A stretch of DNA of 34,682 bases from assembly GCA_017407705.1 (NCBI GenBank), contig JAFQWA010000020.1:1-34682 (forward strand), in the 5' to 3' direction. The position numbers and the translations under genes are program-made. Under the pieces are notes generated by a model. That model saw only the letters and a program-made list of their open reading frames with translations, did no database searches and was not told the origin of the DNA. Position 1 is the stretch's first letter. Each line of letters begins with the position of its first letter. This DNA comes from Clostridia bacterium (GTDB taxonomy: Bacteria; Bacillota; Clostridia; Oscillospirales; Acutalibacteraceae). Shown here piece by piece: positions 23,127 through 31,501 of this stretch.

Positions 23127-23964
23127 TGTGCTTATCTCCTGTTAATCTGCAAGTATGCTCGTTAGCGGCCCTTTCCTGATCCACATACATTCTGCCACGT
23201 TTGATAGCCTCATCAAAATCCACCAAATGACCGTCAAAATCGGGGCCGTCAACACAGGCGAACTTGATTTCTCCACCCACAGTAACACGGCAACCGCCGC
23301 ACATACCTGTACCGTCGATCATAATTGAGTTCATACTAACGATAGTTTTTATTCCATATTCCTTAGTCAGATCGCAAACAGCCTTCATCATAGGAAGAGG
23401 TCCGATAGCGATAACAAAATCAACTGTTTTATCATTGTCGAGTATATCTTTAAGCGCACCGGTAACAAAACCCTTGTTGCCGTTAGAACCGTCATCAGTC
23501 ATAATAACAAGCTGATTTGAAGCGTCTTTCATCTCATCCTCAAGAATAATAATATCCTTGTTTCTGAATCCTGCAACCATAGTCACATTAGCACCCAGCT
23601 CTTTAAGTGCCTTAGCCTGAGGCAGTGCAATGGCACAGCCCGTACCGCCACCTACAACAACAGCATTTTTATATCCTTCAAGCTCAGATGCCTTACCCAA
23701 GGGACCAACAACGTCTAATATGTAATCGCCCTGGTTTAAAGTATCAAGCAGCTTTGTTGAGTAGCCTACAGTCTGATAAATTATATCAATGGTCCCCTGC
23801 TCACCGTCATAAGCGGCAATGGTAAAAGGAACTCTCTCGCCAAGCTCATCAATTCTTATAATAATGAACTGGCCCGGCAGAGCCTTTTTAGCAATATGGG
23901 GAGCATCTATTCTCAAAAGAGTCATTTGCTGATTTAAAACTCTTTTTTTCACAATTTTGTACAT
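23119..23964 (-). CDS. nfnA: NfnA / SudB-like FAD- and 2Fe-2S-binding oxidoreductase subunit
   Basis: A 281-residue subunit of the dihydroorotate dehydrogenase electron-transfer type. It has an N-terminal FAD domain (ERVPFTIA, the flavin-binding RxxP(F/Y)(T/S) type), then an NAD-binding part (AVVVGGGTGCAIALPQAKAL). The C-terminal Cys set for a 2Fe-2S cluster is GTGMCGGCRVTV...FACVDGPDF. ATG 23964 is chosen: GGAG sits 10 bases upstream, and the in-frame TTG at 23994 would lie at the transcription start of the promoter at 23998-24026. It overlaps nfnB by eight bases. Pyrimidine genes (pyrF, pyrC) are nearby but in another operon, so a PyrK role is unlikely. Confidence 0.88.
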   Translation of the reverse strand: MYKIVKKRVLNQQMTLLRIDAPHIAKKALPGQFIIIRIDELGERVPFTIAAYDGEQGTIDIIYQTVGYSTKLLDTLNQGDYILDVVGPLGKASELEGYKNAVVVGGGTGCAIALPQAKALKELGANVTMVAGFRNKDIIILEDEMKDASNQLVIMTDDGSNGNKGFVTGALKDILDNDKTVDFVIAIGPLPMMKAVCDLTKEYGIKTIVSMNSIMIDGTGMCGGCRVTVGGEIKFACVDGPDFDGHLVDFDEAIKRGRMYVDQERAANEHTCRLTGDKHNG

Positions 23965-23997
23965 CGACACAATTCTCCAATTATAATTATCCAAATA

Positions 23998-24026
23998 ATT
24001 ATATAACTTTTTGCGTAAAATGTCAA
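23998..24026 (-). promoter_or_regulatory. Consensus promoter of nfnAB-wzy-wecB
   Basis: On the minus strand: TTGACA (24021-24026), a 17-base spacer and TATAAT (23998-24003); all 12 positions match sigma-A consensus. The predicted start leaves a leader under 30 bases. Confidence 0.9.
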
Positions 24027-24077
24027 ATATATAATATATATAATTTCACAGCAAATACTAATATTTATGCAAAAAAA

Positions 24078-24106
24078 TTGACAATCACTTTAAAATACTG
24101 TATAAT
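24078..24106 (+). promoter_or_regulatory. Consensus promoter of putP
   Basis: TTGACA (24078-24083), a 17-base spacer and TATAAT (24101-24106). It lies back to back with the nfnA promoter, with about 50 bases between the two -35 boxes. Confidence 0.9.
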
Positions 24107-24146
24107 TGTGTGCGTATGAAATTTTAATGGCTTTAAGGAGGAAAAA

Positions 24147-25661
24147 ATGGGTAATATAAATATCTATGAATTATTAGCTTTCATACTCTATTTCGTTGCC
24201 GTTTTGGGAATAGGATTATTCTTCTTTTTCAAATCCAAAGGCAGCGGTGAGAAAGACTATTTCTTAGGCGGACGTCAGATGGGTCCGTGGGTTACCGCAA
24301 TGAGCGCTCAGGCATCCGATATGTCTGCATGGCTTTTGATGGGTCTGCCCGGAAGCATTTTAGCATTTGGTTTTGGTGAGGTTTGGATTGGTATCGGTCT
24401 TGCACTGGGTACTGCTGCTAACTGGATCTTCGTTGCAAAGCGTCTTAGAAGATTTTCAGCTGCTGCAAACGACTCCATCACTCTGCCTCAGTACCTGTCA
24501 AACCGCTTCGGCTCAGGTCATAAAGCATTGCAGATGGTATCTGCAGTAATATTCCTTGTTTGCTTTACCGTTTACGTTGCATCTGCATTCGTTGCAGGAA
24601 CAAAGGTGTTTTTAAAGGTATTCCCCAGCCTTGATCCCAGTATTGCAATGCTTATTTTCGCAGCTATCATTTTAGTTTACACCTTCTTAGGCGGTTACAA
24701 AGCTGTTTGCTGGACTGACTTTTTCCAGGGAATACTTATGTTAGTTGCTCTGCTGGCTATCCCGATCATTGCAGCATTATCTGGCGAGGCTGACTCTGCT
24801 TTGCTTTCTCAGACTATCGTGGATGCTGAAGGCACACAGTACGCTTTCGGTTCAAACCTTTTTGCATCGGATTGGCGTGATATTATATCAGGTCTTGCCT
24901 GGGGTCTTGGTTACTTCGGTATGCCTCATATTCTTGTTAGATTTATGTCTATCAAAAAGGCAAAGGATGTTAACAAAGCGGCTACTATCGCTATTATTTG
25001 GGTTGTTTTAGCACTTAGTGCAGTTTGCGTAATGGCATTCTTCGGCAGAATGATTATGGGTAAGGAGCTTGTTCTCCAGGGTGCACAGGATACTGTGTTT
25101 ATCGCATTTGCAAGAAAGTACTTCCCTGCTTTTATCGCCGGTCTTTTGATGTCTGCAATTATTGCTGCATCTATGTCAACAGCTGACAGCCAGCTTCTGG
25201 TTGCTTCATCATCATTTACAAGCGATATCTACAAGCCCGTTATTAGAAAGAATGCTTCGGAAAAAGAGATCCTTTGGGTTGGACGAATCGTTGTTGTTTT
25301 AGTTTCTATTGTTGCTTACTTTATTGCAAGCAGTAAAGCACAGGGTGCTCAGGCTATAATGAATCTTGTTGAAAACGCTTGGGCAGGTTTTGGTTCTGCA
25401 TTCGGACCCGTTGTTTTGCTTTCAGTATTCTGGAAGAGACTTACATACAAAGGTGCTTTAGCAGGTGTTATCGGCGGCGCTTTAGTAGACGTGGTTTGGT
25501 TGGCAGGCGGTCTTTCTGCATCCACCGGAATTTACGAGTTGGTACCCGGATTTATCGCAGGTCTTGTTTGCACAGTTGTAGTTACTTTAATTGATAAAAA
25601 GCCTGACGCTGAGGCTGTTGCAGTGTTTGAAAAAGCACTTGATAAATCTTTTGAAGAATAA
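24147..25661 (+). CDS. putP: Sodium/proline symporter
   Basis: Sodium:solute symporter family, PutP subgroup, importing proline with Na+. The 504-residue protein has the expected run of about 13 membrane helices. Family motifs include SAQASDMSAWLLMGLPG in helix 2, RRFSAAANDSITLPQYL and ISAIIAASMSTADSQLLVASS-like sequence near residue 340. GGAGG precedes the ATG. It has its own consensus promoter and terminator. proC lies 5 kb away, but no proline catabolic genes are visible, so import for protein synthesis or osmoprotection is as likely as catabolism. Confidence 0.93.
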   Translation: MGNINIYELLAFILYFVAVLGIGLFFFFKSKGSGEKDYFLGGRQMGPWVTAMSAQASDMSAWLLMGLPGSILAFGFGEVWIGIGLALGTAANWIFVAKRLRRFSAAANDSITLPQYLSNRFGSGHKALQMVSAVIFLVCFTVYVASAFVAGTKVFLKVFPSLDPSIAMLIFAAIILVYTFLGGYKAVCWTDFFQGILMLVALLAIPIIAALSGEADSALLSQTIVDAEGTQYAFGSNLFASDWRDIISGLAWGLGYFGMPHILVRFMSIKKAKDVNKAATIAIIWVVLALSAVCVMAFFGRMIMGKELVLQGAQDTVFIAFARKYFPAFIAGLLMSAIIAASMSTADSQLLVASSSFTSDIYKPVIRKNASEKEILWVGRIVVVLVSIVAYFIASSKAQGAQAIMNLVENAWAGFGSAFGPVVLLSVFWKRLTYKGALAGVIGGALVDVVWLAGGLSASTGIYELVPGFIAGLVCTVVVTLIDKKPDAEAVAVFEKALDKSFEE

Positions 25662-25680
25662 ATTCAGCTAAACAATATTT

Positions 25681-25712
25681 AATGGGCATCGGTTAAACCG
25701 ATGCCCATTTTT
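25681..25712 (+). terminator. putP terminator
   Basis: A 13-bp perfect stem (25681-25693 with 25697-25709, TAA loop) runs into TTTT. It overlaps the end of the convergent spoIIID gene by a base or two. Confidence 0.9.
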
Positions 25713-25959
25713 ATGTGCTTTTATATTTTCTTTTGGTGGCAAGCCCACCTCTTATATGACGCTCTGATTTATTTATCTCCAAAACCATTTTCACCTTGCC
25801 GTACAGCTGCGGATCAAGACTTTTTAACCGCTGTGAAACATCCTTATGTACCGTTGATTTGCTTATCCCATACTTCTTAGCGCAAACTCTTACAGTTGCC
25901 CCTGTATTTACTATATATTTACCCAGCACTATTGCCCGTTCTTCAACTACTCCCTTCAA
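25711..25959 (-). CDS. spoIIID: Sporulation transcription factor SpoIIID
   Basis: Small DNA-binding protein that tunes the mother-cell sigma-E and sigma-K programmes. I start it at TTG 25959, giving 82 residues. This puts the start level with the Bacillus protein (MKGVVEERAIVLGKYIV against MHDYIKERTIKIGKYIV) and leaves GAGGAG 9 bases upstream; TTG 25968 would have no spacing. The helix-turn-helix segment TVRVCAKKYGISKSTVHKDV is well kept. The C-terminal HIRGGLATKRKYK matches the conserved basic tail. It is monocistronic, between putP and the pyr operon. Confidence 0.95.
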   Translation of the reverse strand: MKGVVEERAIVLGKYIVNTGATVRVCAKKYGISKSTVHKDVSQRLKSLDPQLYGKVKMVLEINKSERHIRGGLATKRKYKST

Positions 25960-26009
25960 TGCTATCAACTCCTCTGAAGCTTTCTCTAAAATATATGCAA
26001 AGGAGTAGT

Positions 26010-26017
26010 TTTGTATG
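26010..26017 (-). promoter_or_regulatory. Possible sigma-E -10 box upstream of spoIIID
   Basis: On the minus strand CATACAAA matches the sigma-E -10 consensus CATACAAT at seven of eight bases, about 50 bases before the spoIIID start. The -35 position falls in the pyrF terminator and shows no good match. Confidence 0.3.
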
Positions 26018-26018
26018 C

Positions 26019-26053
26019 AAAAAGGTCGGTGACAACGTTGTCACCGACCTTTT
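26019..26053 (-). terminator. Terminator of ychF-pyrC-pyrF
   Basis: A 34-base perfect palindrome (26020-26036 with 26037-26053) is followed by TTTTT on the minus strand, 12 bases past the pyrF stop. A tetraloop would form at the centre. Confidence 0.9.
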
Positions 26054-26065
26054 AAAAGTTTATAT

Positions 26066-26980
26066 TTATCTAACTATGTTAAGCTCGTCACGCATTCTGA
26101 TAGCTTCTTTTCTTGCTGCTGCAGCGTAGTCCTTTTCATCAAACTCGAACTTCTTATAAGCGCACATAATTCCTCTTGAGGAGTTGATTATTGCACCTCT
26201 GCCGTTTTCATCAAAAGCACCCTTAATATCAGCTGCACCTGCACCCTGAGCACCATAACCGGGTACTAAGAAGAAGGTGTGTGGCAATTTAGCACGAAGC
26301 TCAACAAGCTGCTCAGGGTATGTAGCACCTACAACAGCGCCAACGCAGTTATAACCGTACTCACCGATATTATCACTGCCCCAGTTCTCGCACATCTCAC
26401 CCATTGATTCGTAAACAGATTTATCATCAATCTTTCTATCCTGCAACTCACCTGAAGAAGGGTTAGAAGTCTTAACAAGCACAAAAATGCCCTTGTCGTC
26501 TTTTTTGCAGATATCAAGCAAGGGATTTATACCGTCACTACCCAGATATCCGTTAACAGTTAAAGCATCACCGTCAAAAGGAGCTACCGACTCACCGAAA
26601 ACATCAACATTTCCCAGATGTGCCTTTGCATAAGCCTCCATAGTGGTGCCGATATCGTTTCTCTTGCCGTCAGTAATAACAAACATACCCTTTGATTTGG
26701 CATATTTAATAGTTTCGTAAAGGGCTCTCATACCCTGCCAACCGTACATCTCGTAATAAGCGCACTGGGGTTTTACTGCAGGAACGATATCATAAAGAGC
26801 ATCAATAAGTCCTTTGTTAAAGGTGAGCAGAGCCTCTGCCGCTGCCTCTAAGGTTTTACCGTATTTCTTTTCGCACTCGTCCTTAATAAACTGAGGAATA
26901 AAGTCAAGCTTGGGATCCAAACCTGCAACGGTGGGGTTGTTCATTTCATCAATTTTCTTAATAAGTCTATCAAATGACAT
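26066..26980 (-). CDS. pyrF: Orotidine 5'-phosphate decarboxylase (type 2)
   Basis: Last step of UMP synthesis, decarboxylating OMP. The 304-residue protein belongs to the longer type-2 PyrF subfamily: N-terminal NPTVAGLDPKLDFIP, the catalytic-type ITDGKRNDIGTTMEAY, then FLVPGYGAQGA. AAGGAG lies upstream of the ATG, and pyrC ends 13 bases before. It is the last gene of ychF-pyrC-pyrF. Other pyr genes are outside the window. No PyrR-type attenuator leader is seen. Confidence 0.96.
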   Translation of the reverse strand: MSFDRLIKKIDEMNNPTVAGLDPKLDFIPQFIKDECEKKYGKTLEAAAEALLTFNKGLIDALYDIVPAVKPQCAYYEMYGWQGMRALYETIKYAKSKGMFVITDGKRNDIGTTMEAYAKAHLGNVDVFGESVAPFDGDALTVNGYLGSDGINPLLDICKKDDKGIFVLVKTSNPSSGELQDRKIDDKSVYESMGEMCENWGSDNIGEYGYNCVGAVVGATYPEQLVELRAKLPHTFFLVPGYGAQGAGAADIKGAFDENGRGAIINSSRGIMCAYKKFEFDEKDYAAAARKEAIRMRDELNIVR

Positions 26981-26993
26981 AGTTTGCTTCTCC

Positions 26994-28265
26994 TTAATCT
27001 TTATATACTATTTTACCGTCAAGCAAAGTATATTTTACCTTGCAAGACAGATTACAGCCGTCAAAAGGTGTGTTTTGCGACTTGCCGTGAAGCTTAGTTT
27101 TATCTACAACAAACTGCTCATCGGGGTCAAACACAACTATATCTGCCGCTTTTCCCACAGACAAAGTTCCTGCAGAGATATTCATAATTTCAGCAGGCTT
27201 TACGCTCATCAACTCAATCAGTCGGTTAAGAGTGATAACTCCTGTTTTTACAAGGGCTGTATAACTCACAGCAAGGGATGTTTCCATACCCACAATGCCG
27301 TTAGGAGCCTTTTCAAAATCCGACTTTTCCGATACAGAATGAGGTGCGTGGTCAGTAGCGATAGCATCAACAACACCGTTTTTAATAGCCGAGATAACAG
27401 CGCTGACATCCGACTTAGTTCTAAGTGGCGGATTCATTCTGAAATTAGCATCACGGCTAAGCAGCTCAGTGTGGTCAAGGGTGAAATAGTGAGGTCCTGT
27501 TTCGCAGGTTACCTTTACTCCCCTGTTTTTAGCGTCAGCAATCATTAAAAGTGAGGTTTTGGTGCTGACGTGACAGATATGCACAGGCAGTCCACTGCTT
27601 TCGGCAAGTGAAATATCACGGGCAGTGCCGCAGTCCTCAGCGGCGGCAGGAATACCGTTAACCCCCAGCTTTTCGGATACTTCACCCTTGTGCATTATAC
27701 CGCCCTTAGCTAAGTACAAGTCCTCACAATGGGAAAGCACGGGAACATTCAGCCTATTTGCCTCTTGCAATGCTTTTAGCATAAACGCAGTGTTTTCAAC
27801 GGGACGTCCATCATCGGAAAAAGCCGCTGCACCTGCGCTTTTAAGCTGCTCAAAATCCACTGTCTCTTCACCGCACAGCCCTTTAGTAATAGCCGCCGCC
27901 TGATACACCTTAGCGTTGGCATCCTTGGCTTTGTCAAGGATATAATTTATAGTTTCAACACTATCCACTGCAGGCACAGTGTTTGGCATTGCAACTATCG
28001 ACGTCACACCGCCTGCTGCAGCAGCGTTTGCACCGGTTAAAATATCCTCTTTATGTGTCTGACCCGGGTCTCTGAGATGCACGTGAATATCCACCAGTCC
28101 CGGTGCCGCAACAGCGCCATTACAGTCGATTACCTCATCAGCACACTCGTCAACCTTCGGCGCTACTTTCACAATAACACCGTTTTTTACAAGTATCTCA
28201 CCCTGCATATCAACGTTGTTTGCTGGGTCAATTATTCTGGCGTTTATAAGTTTTATAGCAGACAT
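26994..28265 (-). CDS. pyrC: Dihydroorotase
   Basis: Cyclises carbamoyl-aspartate to dihydroorotate in pyrimidine synthesis. The 423-residue class I enzyme has the zinc motif His61-x-His63 in DIHVHLRDPG. It also has a conserved HCED segment (SHCEDL), HICHVSTK and the late Asp motif IATDHAPHS. It lies between ychF (11 bases upstream) and pyrF (13 bases downstream), so it is cotranscribed with both. Confidence 0.96.
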   Translation of the reverse strand: MSAIKLINARIIDPANNVDMQGEILVKNGVIVKVAPKVDECADEVIDCNGAVAAPGLVDIHVHLRDPGQTHKEDILTGANAAAAGGVTSIVAMPNTVPAVDSVETINYILDKAKDANAKVYQAAAITKGLCGEETVDFEQLKSAGAAAFSDDGRPVENTAFMLKALQEANRLNVPVLSHCEDLYLAKGGIMHKGEVSEKLGVNGIPAAAEDCGTARDISLAESSGLPVHICHVSTKTSLLMIADAKNRGVKVTCETGPHYFTLDHTELLSRDANFRMNPPLRTKSDVSAVISAIKNGVVDAIATDHAPHSVSEKSDFEKAPNGIVGMETSLAVSYTALVKTGVITLNRLIELMSVKPAEIMNISAGTLSVGKAADIVVFDPDEQFVVDKTKLHGKSQNTPFDGCNLSCKVKYTLLDGKIVYKD

Positions 28266-28276
28266 ATCATCACCGT

Positions 28277-29371
28277 TTAAACATTAAATCTGAACAGAAC
28301 TATATCTCCGTCGTTCATCACGTATTCCTTACCCTCACTGCGAACAAGTCCCTGCTCTTTTGCAGCGTTCATAGAGCCGTGTGTGATAAGATCGTCATAA
28401 GCAACCACCTCAGCACGGATAAATCCACGCTCAAAGTCGCTGTGGATAACACCTGCAGCTTGAGGTGCTTTGGTACCTCTTTTGATAGTCCAGGCTCTGA
28501 CCTCAGGCTTACCTGCTGTAAGGTAAGAGATGAGTCCAAGCAGTGAATAGCACTCTTTAATGAGTCTGTCAAGGCCTGATGCATCAAGAGAAAGTTCGGA
28601 TAAGAACAGTGCTTTTTCCTCAGCATCAAGGCTGGAAATCTGAGACTCTAACTCAGCGCAGATAGGTAAAACACCTGCGTTTTCACTCTTTGCAATTTCT
28701 TTAACAGCATTAAATCTTACATTGGTTGTAATGCCGTTTACAAAGTCATCCTCACTCATATTACAAGCGTAGATAACGGGTTTTGAGGAAAGCAGTGCAA
28801 TGGTGGAAAGAATAGCGTTTTCATCATCATTACGCTCAACTGAACGGGCCGGCTTACCCTGCTCCAGATGCTCAATAAGTCGGTTCAAAAAGTCCACCTC
28901 AGCCTGAAGGGATTTATCTCCCTTTAACAGCTTTGATGTTTTATCCCTACGACGCTCCACCATTTCAATATCGGCAAAAATAAGCTCAAGGTTGATAGTT
29001 TCAATATCTCTTGCAGGGTCAATACTGCCGTCCACGTGGACAATGTCGTTATTTTCAAAACAACGAACAACGTGAACAATAGCATCCACCTCACGAATGT
29101 GAGAAAGAAATTTGTTGCCAAGTCCCTCGCCTTTTGATGCACCCTTAACAAGACCTGCAATATCCACAAATTCAATAACAGCAGGTGTGACCTTATCAGG
29201 ACTGTACATCTCGGCAAGCTTATCCAGTCTTTCGTCAGGCACAGTAACCATACCCACGTTAGGCTCAATGGTGCAGAAAGGATAGTTTGCCGCACCTGCA
29301 CCTGCATTAGTAATTGCGTTAAAAAGTGTTGATTTACCTACATTAGGCAATCCTACGATACCAAGTTTCAT
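28277..29371 (-). CDS. ychF: Redox-regulated ATPase YchF (OBG family)
   Basis: P-loop protein of the OBG GTPase group that prefers ATP; linked to ribosomes and stress responses. The 364 residues include the Walker [10 protein letters not shown] (7-15) and switch/Walker [22 protein letters not shown] in the place of the usual NKxD explains the nucleotide preference. The C-terminal TGS domain includes [32 protein letters not shown] precedes the ATG and a good promoter (29405-29433) lies just upstream. It leads an operon with pyrC and pyrF. Confidence 0.96.
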   Translation of the reverse strand: MKLGIVGLPNVGKSTLFNAITNAGAGAANYPFCTIEPNVGMVTVPDERLDKLAEMYSPDKVTPAVIEFVDIAGLVKGASKGEGLGNKFLSHIREVDAIVHVVRCFENNDIVHVDGSIDPARDIETINLELIFADIEMVERRRDKTSKLLKGDKSLQAEVDFLNRLIEHLEQGKPARSVERNDDENAILSTIALLSSKPVIYACNMSEDDFVNGITTNVRFNAVKEIAKSENAGVLPICAELESQISSLDAEEKALFLSELSLDASGLDRLIKECYSLLGLISYLTAGKPEVRAWTIKRGTKAPQAAGVIHSDFERGFIRAEVVAYDDLITHGSMNAAKEQGLVRSEGKEYVMNDGDIVLFRFNV

Positions 29372-29404
29372 TTATTTCATTCCTTAAATTTAATTATTTA
29401 ATCT

Positions 29405-29433
29405 ATTATACTATAAATCCGTCGGCTTTTCAA
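29405..29433 (-). promoter_or_regulatory. Promoter of ychF-pyrC-pyrF
   Basis: On the minus strand: TTGAAA (29428-29433), a 17-base spacer and TATAAT (29405-29410). It starts just after the comEA stop, and no terminator separates comEA from it. Confidence 0.8.
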
Positions 29434-29436
29434 TCG

Positions 29437-29826
29437 CTAAAAGCAAATAAAATCCCTTATAGCCTCAAGCTTTTTCTCACCAATACCCTTCACGTTCAGC
29501 AGGTCTTCGGGTTTTGTAAAATTGCCGTGCTGCTGACGGTACTCCACTATCCTGTTTGCAGTGACCTCACCTATCCCCTTTAACTCACAGAGGTCTGTGG
29601 CGGAAGCGGTGTTCACGTTGATTTTACCGTACACTTTCGTTGTAGCGGCAGTTGAGGAAACAGTAGTTGAAGTTTCCCAAATATCGGCCGTTAATTTAGT
29701 GGTACTGTAATCCACTGAAACAGGTGTAAGTGGTGGGGCTGAGAGCACGATAAACAGCACAACAGCCGCTGTAATAACCAGTGCAGCGGCAATCAAATAC
29801 AACTCATATTTCACCTGATTTTTCAA
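29437..29826 (-). CDS. comEA: ComEA-like helix-hairpin-helix DNA-binding protein
   Basis: Membrane-tethered DNA receptor of the competence machinery in Firmicutes. The 129-residue protein has one N-terminal membrane helix (about 10-30) and a Ser/Thr-rich spacer (40-66). The double helix-hairpin-helix domain follows (INVNTASATDLCELKGIGE and PEDLLNVKGIGEKKLEAI). It is shorter than Bacillus ComEA, lacking the SLBB part. The start is TTG 29826 with AAAGGGGTG upstream. It stands apart from other com genes here, so competence is an inference. Confidence 0.85.
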   Translation of the reverse strand: MKNQVKYELYLIAAALVITAAVVLFIVLSAPPLTPVSVDYSTTKLTADIWETSTTVSSTAATTKVYGKINVNTASATDLCELKGIGEVTANRIVEYRQQHGNFTKPEDLLNVKGIGEKKLEAIRDFICF

Positions 29827-29856
29827 TAGGTTCTCACACCCCTTTCGTTTTTATTA

Positions 29857-29885
29857 AATATAATATATTTTGCAAATAATGTCAA
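29857..29885 (-). promoter_or_regulatory. comEA promoter
   Basis: On the minus strand: TTGACA (29880-29885), a 17-base spacer and TATATT (29857-29862), about 30 bases before the TTG start. Confidence 0.7.
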
Positions 29886-29978
29886 TAAAAGGGAAAAATA
29901 TTAGAAAAACTTGTAATATTTATTTTACACTTGCGCGAAAATAAATTGGAATTTATAATAGCGAAAAGAACAAAAGTA

Positions 29979-30005
29979 AAAGCCTTCTCGTAAAGAGAAG
30001 GCTTT
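29979..30005 (-). terminator. Terminator of sipL-spoIVA
   Basis: An 11-bp perfect stem (AAAGCCTTCTC with GAGAAGGCTTT, 5-base loop) lies 5 bases beyond the spoIVA stop. The minus-strand T tract is broken (TTTTACTTTTG). Confidence 0.75.
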
Positions 30006-30009
30006 GAAT

Positions 30010-31488
30010 TTACAAAATAATACATATCAACCCGCTGCAGCCCTCGTTAATAAGCCGCTCAATGGTTTCCTGCATACGTGCTCTTGCTTCTGATGGCATA
30101 CGGGATAATTTGGAATGAAGTCCGTCGTTGACCAGCTCGTGGAGTGACTTGCCAAAGATGTTGGAATCCCAAATCTTCAGGGGATCCTCCTGAAACTCAC
30201 TCATCAAGGACATAACCAAATCCTCCGACTGCTTCTCACTGCCCACAATAGGACTTACCTCTGTGTTGATATCCGCTCTCATTAAGTGAATAGAGGGTGC
30301 ACTGGCTTTGAGTCTTACTCCATACCTGCCGCCCTGACGCATAATCTCAGGCTCCTCAAGACGCAGCTCCTCAATGGTGGGCATAACAATACCGTAACCT
30401 GTTGCCTCCACCTCATCAAGCGCATCCTTTACCCTATCATACTGCTTTTTCATTTTAGCCAAGGATAGCATTGTGCTCATAAGCGCCTTATCATTTTCTA
30501 TCTCAATACCCGTTGTTTCGGAAAGTATCTTGTAAAACAGCTCCTGATTTATCCCCACTTTAATCTTCACACTGCCCGTACCTAAATCCACCTGATCCAT
30601 TTTAGCACCGTCTATGTGCTCACACAGTGTGATTTTATCCATAAGCCCGTTGCAGTCTCTGATATGCTTCATATCAGCGGCGGCATCCATTATGGCGTTG
30701 CAAACGGTCTGACGCATCCAGTGGTTGCTGTCAAGACTGGTTATCCACATAGGCAGATCAAAGCCGATCTCTTTAACGGGAAACTCAAACAAAACTGTGG
30801 AAATAATATTTTTTATCTGCTCCTCGTTAAGCTCCAGGCAGTTTACCGCCATAACAGGAACGCCGTATTTCTCACTCATATCTTTGCAAAGCTGCTTTGA
30901 GTGTTCACTTTCGGGATACATACAGTTCATCAGCACCACAAAGGGTTTGTTGATTTCTTTCAGCTCTGTGATAACACGTTGCTCTGCTTCCTCATATTCA
31001 TCTCGTTCAATATCACTGATACTGCCGTCAGTAGTAATAACAAGACCAATGGTAGAATGCTCGTTGATAACCTTTTTAGTGCCGATCTCAGCCGCCATAT
31101 TAAACGGGATAGGCTCATCGTACCAGGGAGTCATAACCATTCGGGGCTGATCCTGCTCAATGTACCCGATAGAGCTGGGCACTATGTATCCAACGCAGTC
31201 GATCATCCTCACCTTAAAACTTGCATTACCGGGAAGCTGAATACTCACAGCCTCTTCGGGAATGAATTTTGGCTCAGTAGTCATAATAGTCCTACCTGCT
31301 GAGGACTGAGGCAGCTCGTCGTTTGCCCTCTCTCTTGCATAATCCTCGGTAATGTTTGGGATAACAAGAGTATCCATAAATTTCTTTATAAATGTTGACT
31401 TACCGCTTCTTACAGGACCAACAACTCCGATATAAATATCACCTTTAGTCCTCTGAGCGATATCTCTGTATAAATTACGTTCTTCCAT
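30010..31488 (-). CDS. spoIVA: Spore coat assembly ATPase SpoIVA
   Basis: Polymerises with ATP on the forespore surface to form the basement layer of the spore coat. With the start at ATG 31488 (GAGGGGTGG upstream) it has 492 residues, the same length as the Bacillus protein. The longer frame to 31545 overlaps sipL and adds unrelated residues. The Walker A is GVVGPVRSGKST (about 21-32). Other family features are EDYARERANDELPQSSAGRT and the hydrophobic C-terminus SGLICIIL needed for localisation. It follows sipL, its LysM-domain partner, by 13 bases. Confidence 0.97.
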   Translation of the reverse strand: MEERNLYRDIAQRTKGDIYIGVVGPVRSGKSTFIKKFMDTLVIPNITEDYARERANDELPQSSAGRTIMTTEPKFIPEEAVSIQLPGNASFKVRMIDCVGYIVPSSIGYIEQDQPRMVMTPWYDEPIPFNMAAEIGTKKVINEHSTIGLVITTDGSISDIERDEYEEAEQRVITELKEINKPFVVLMNCMYPESEHSKQLCKDMSEKYGVPVMAVNCLELNEEQIKNIISTVLFEFPVKEIGFDLPMWITSLDSNHWMRQTVCNAIMDAAADMKHIRDCNGLMDKITLCEHIDGAKMDQVDLGTGSVKIKVGINQELFYKILSETTGIEIENDKALMSTMLSLAKMKKQYDRVKDALDEVEATGYGIVMPTIEELRLEEPEIMRQGGRYGVRLKASAPSIHLMRADINTEVSPIVGSEKQSEDLVMSLMSEFQEDPLKIWDSNIFGKSLHELVNDGLHSKLSRMPSEARARMQETIERLINEGCSGLICIIL

Positions 31489-31501
31489 TACATCCACCCC
31501 T

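Noticed and set aside
26020-26053. 34-base perfect palindrome as a recombination or operator site
   Set aside because: Its position just after pyrF and the following T tract make an intrinsic terminator the simpler reading.
30725-31302. Long plus-strand reading frames opposite spoIVA
   Set aside because: They are shadows of the conserved spoIVA coding strand with no ribosome site or recognisable family.
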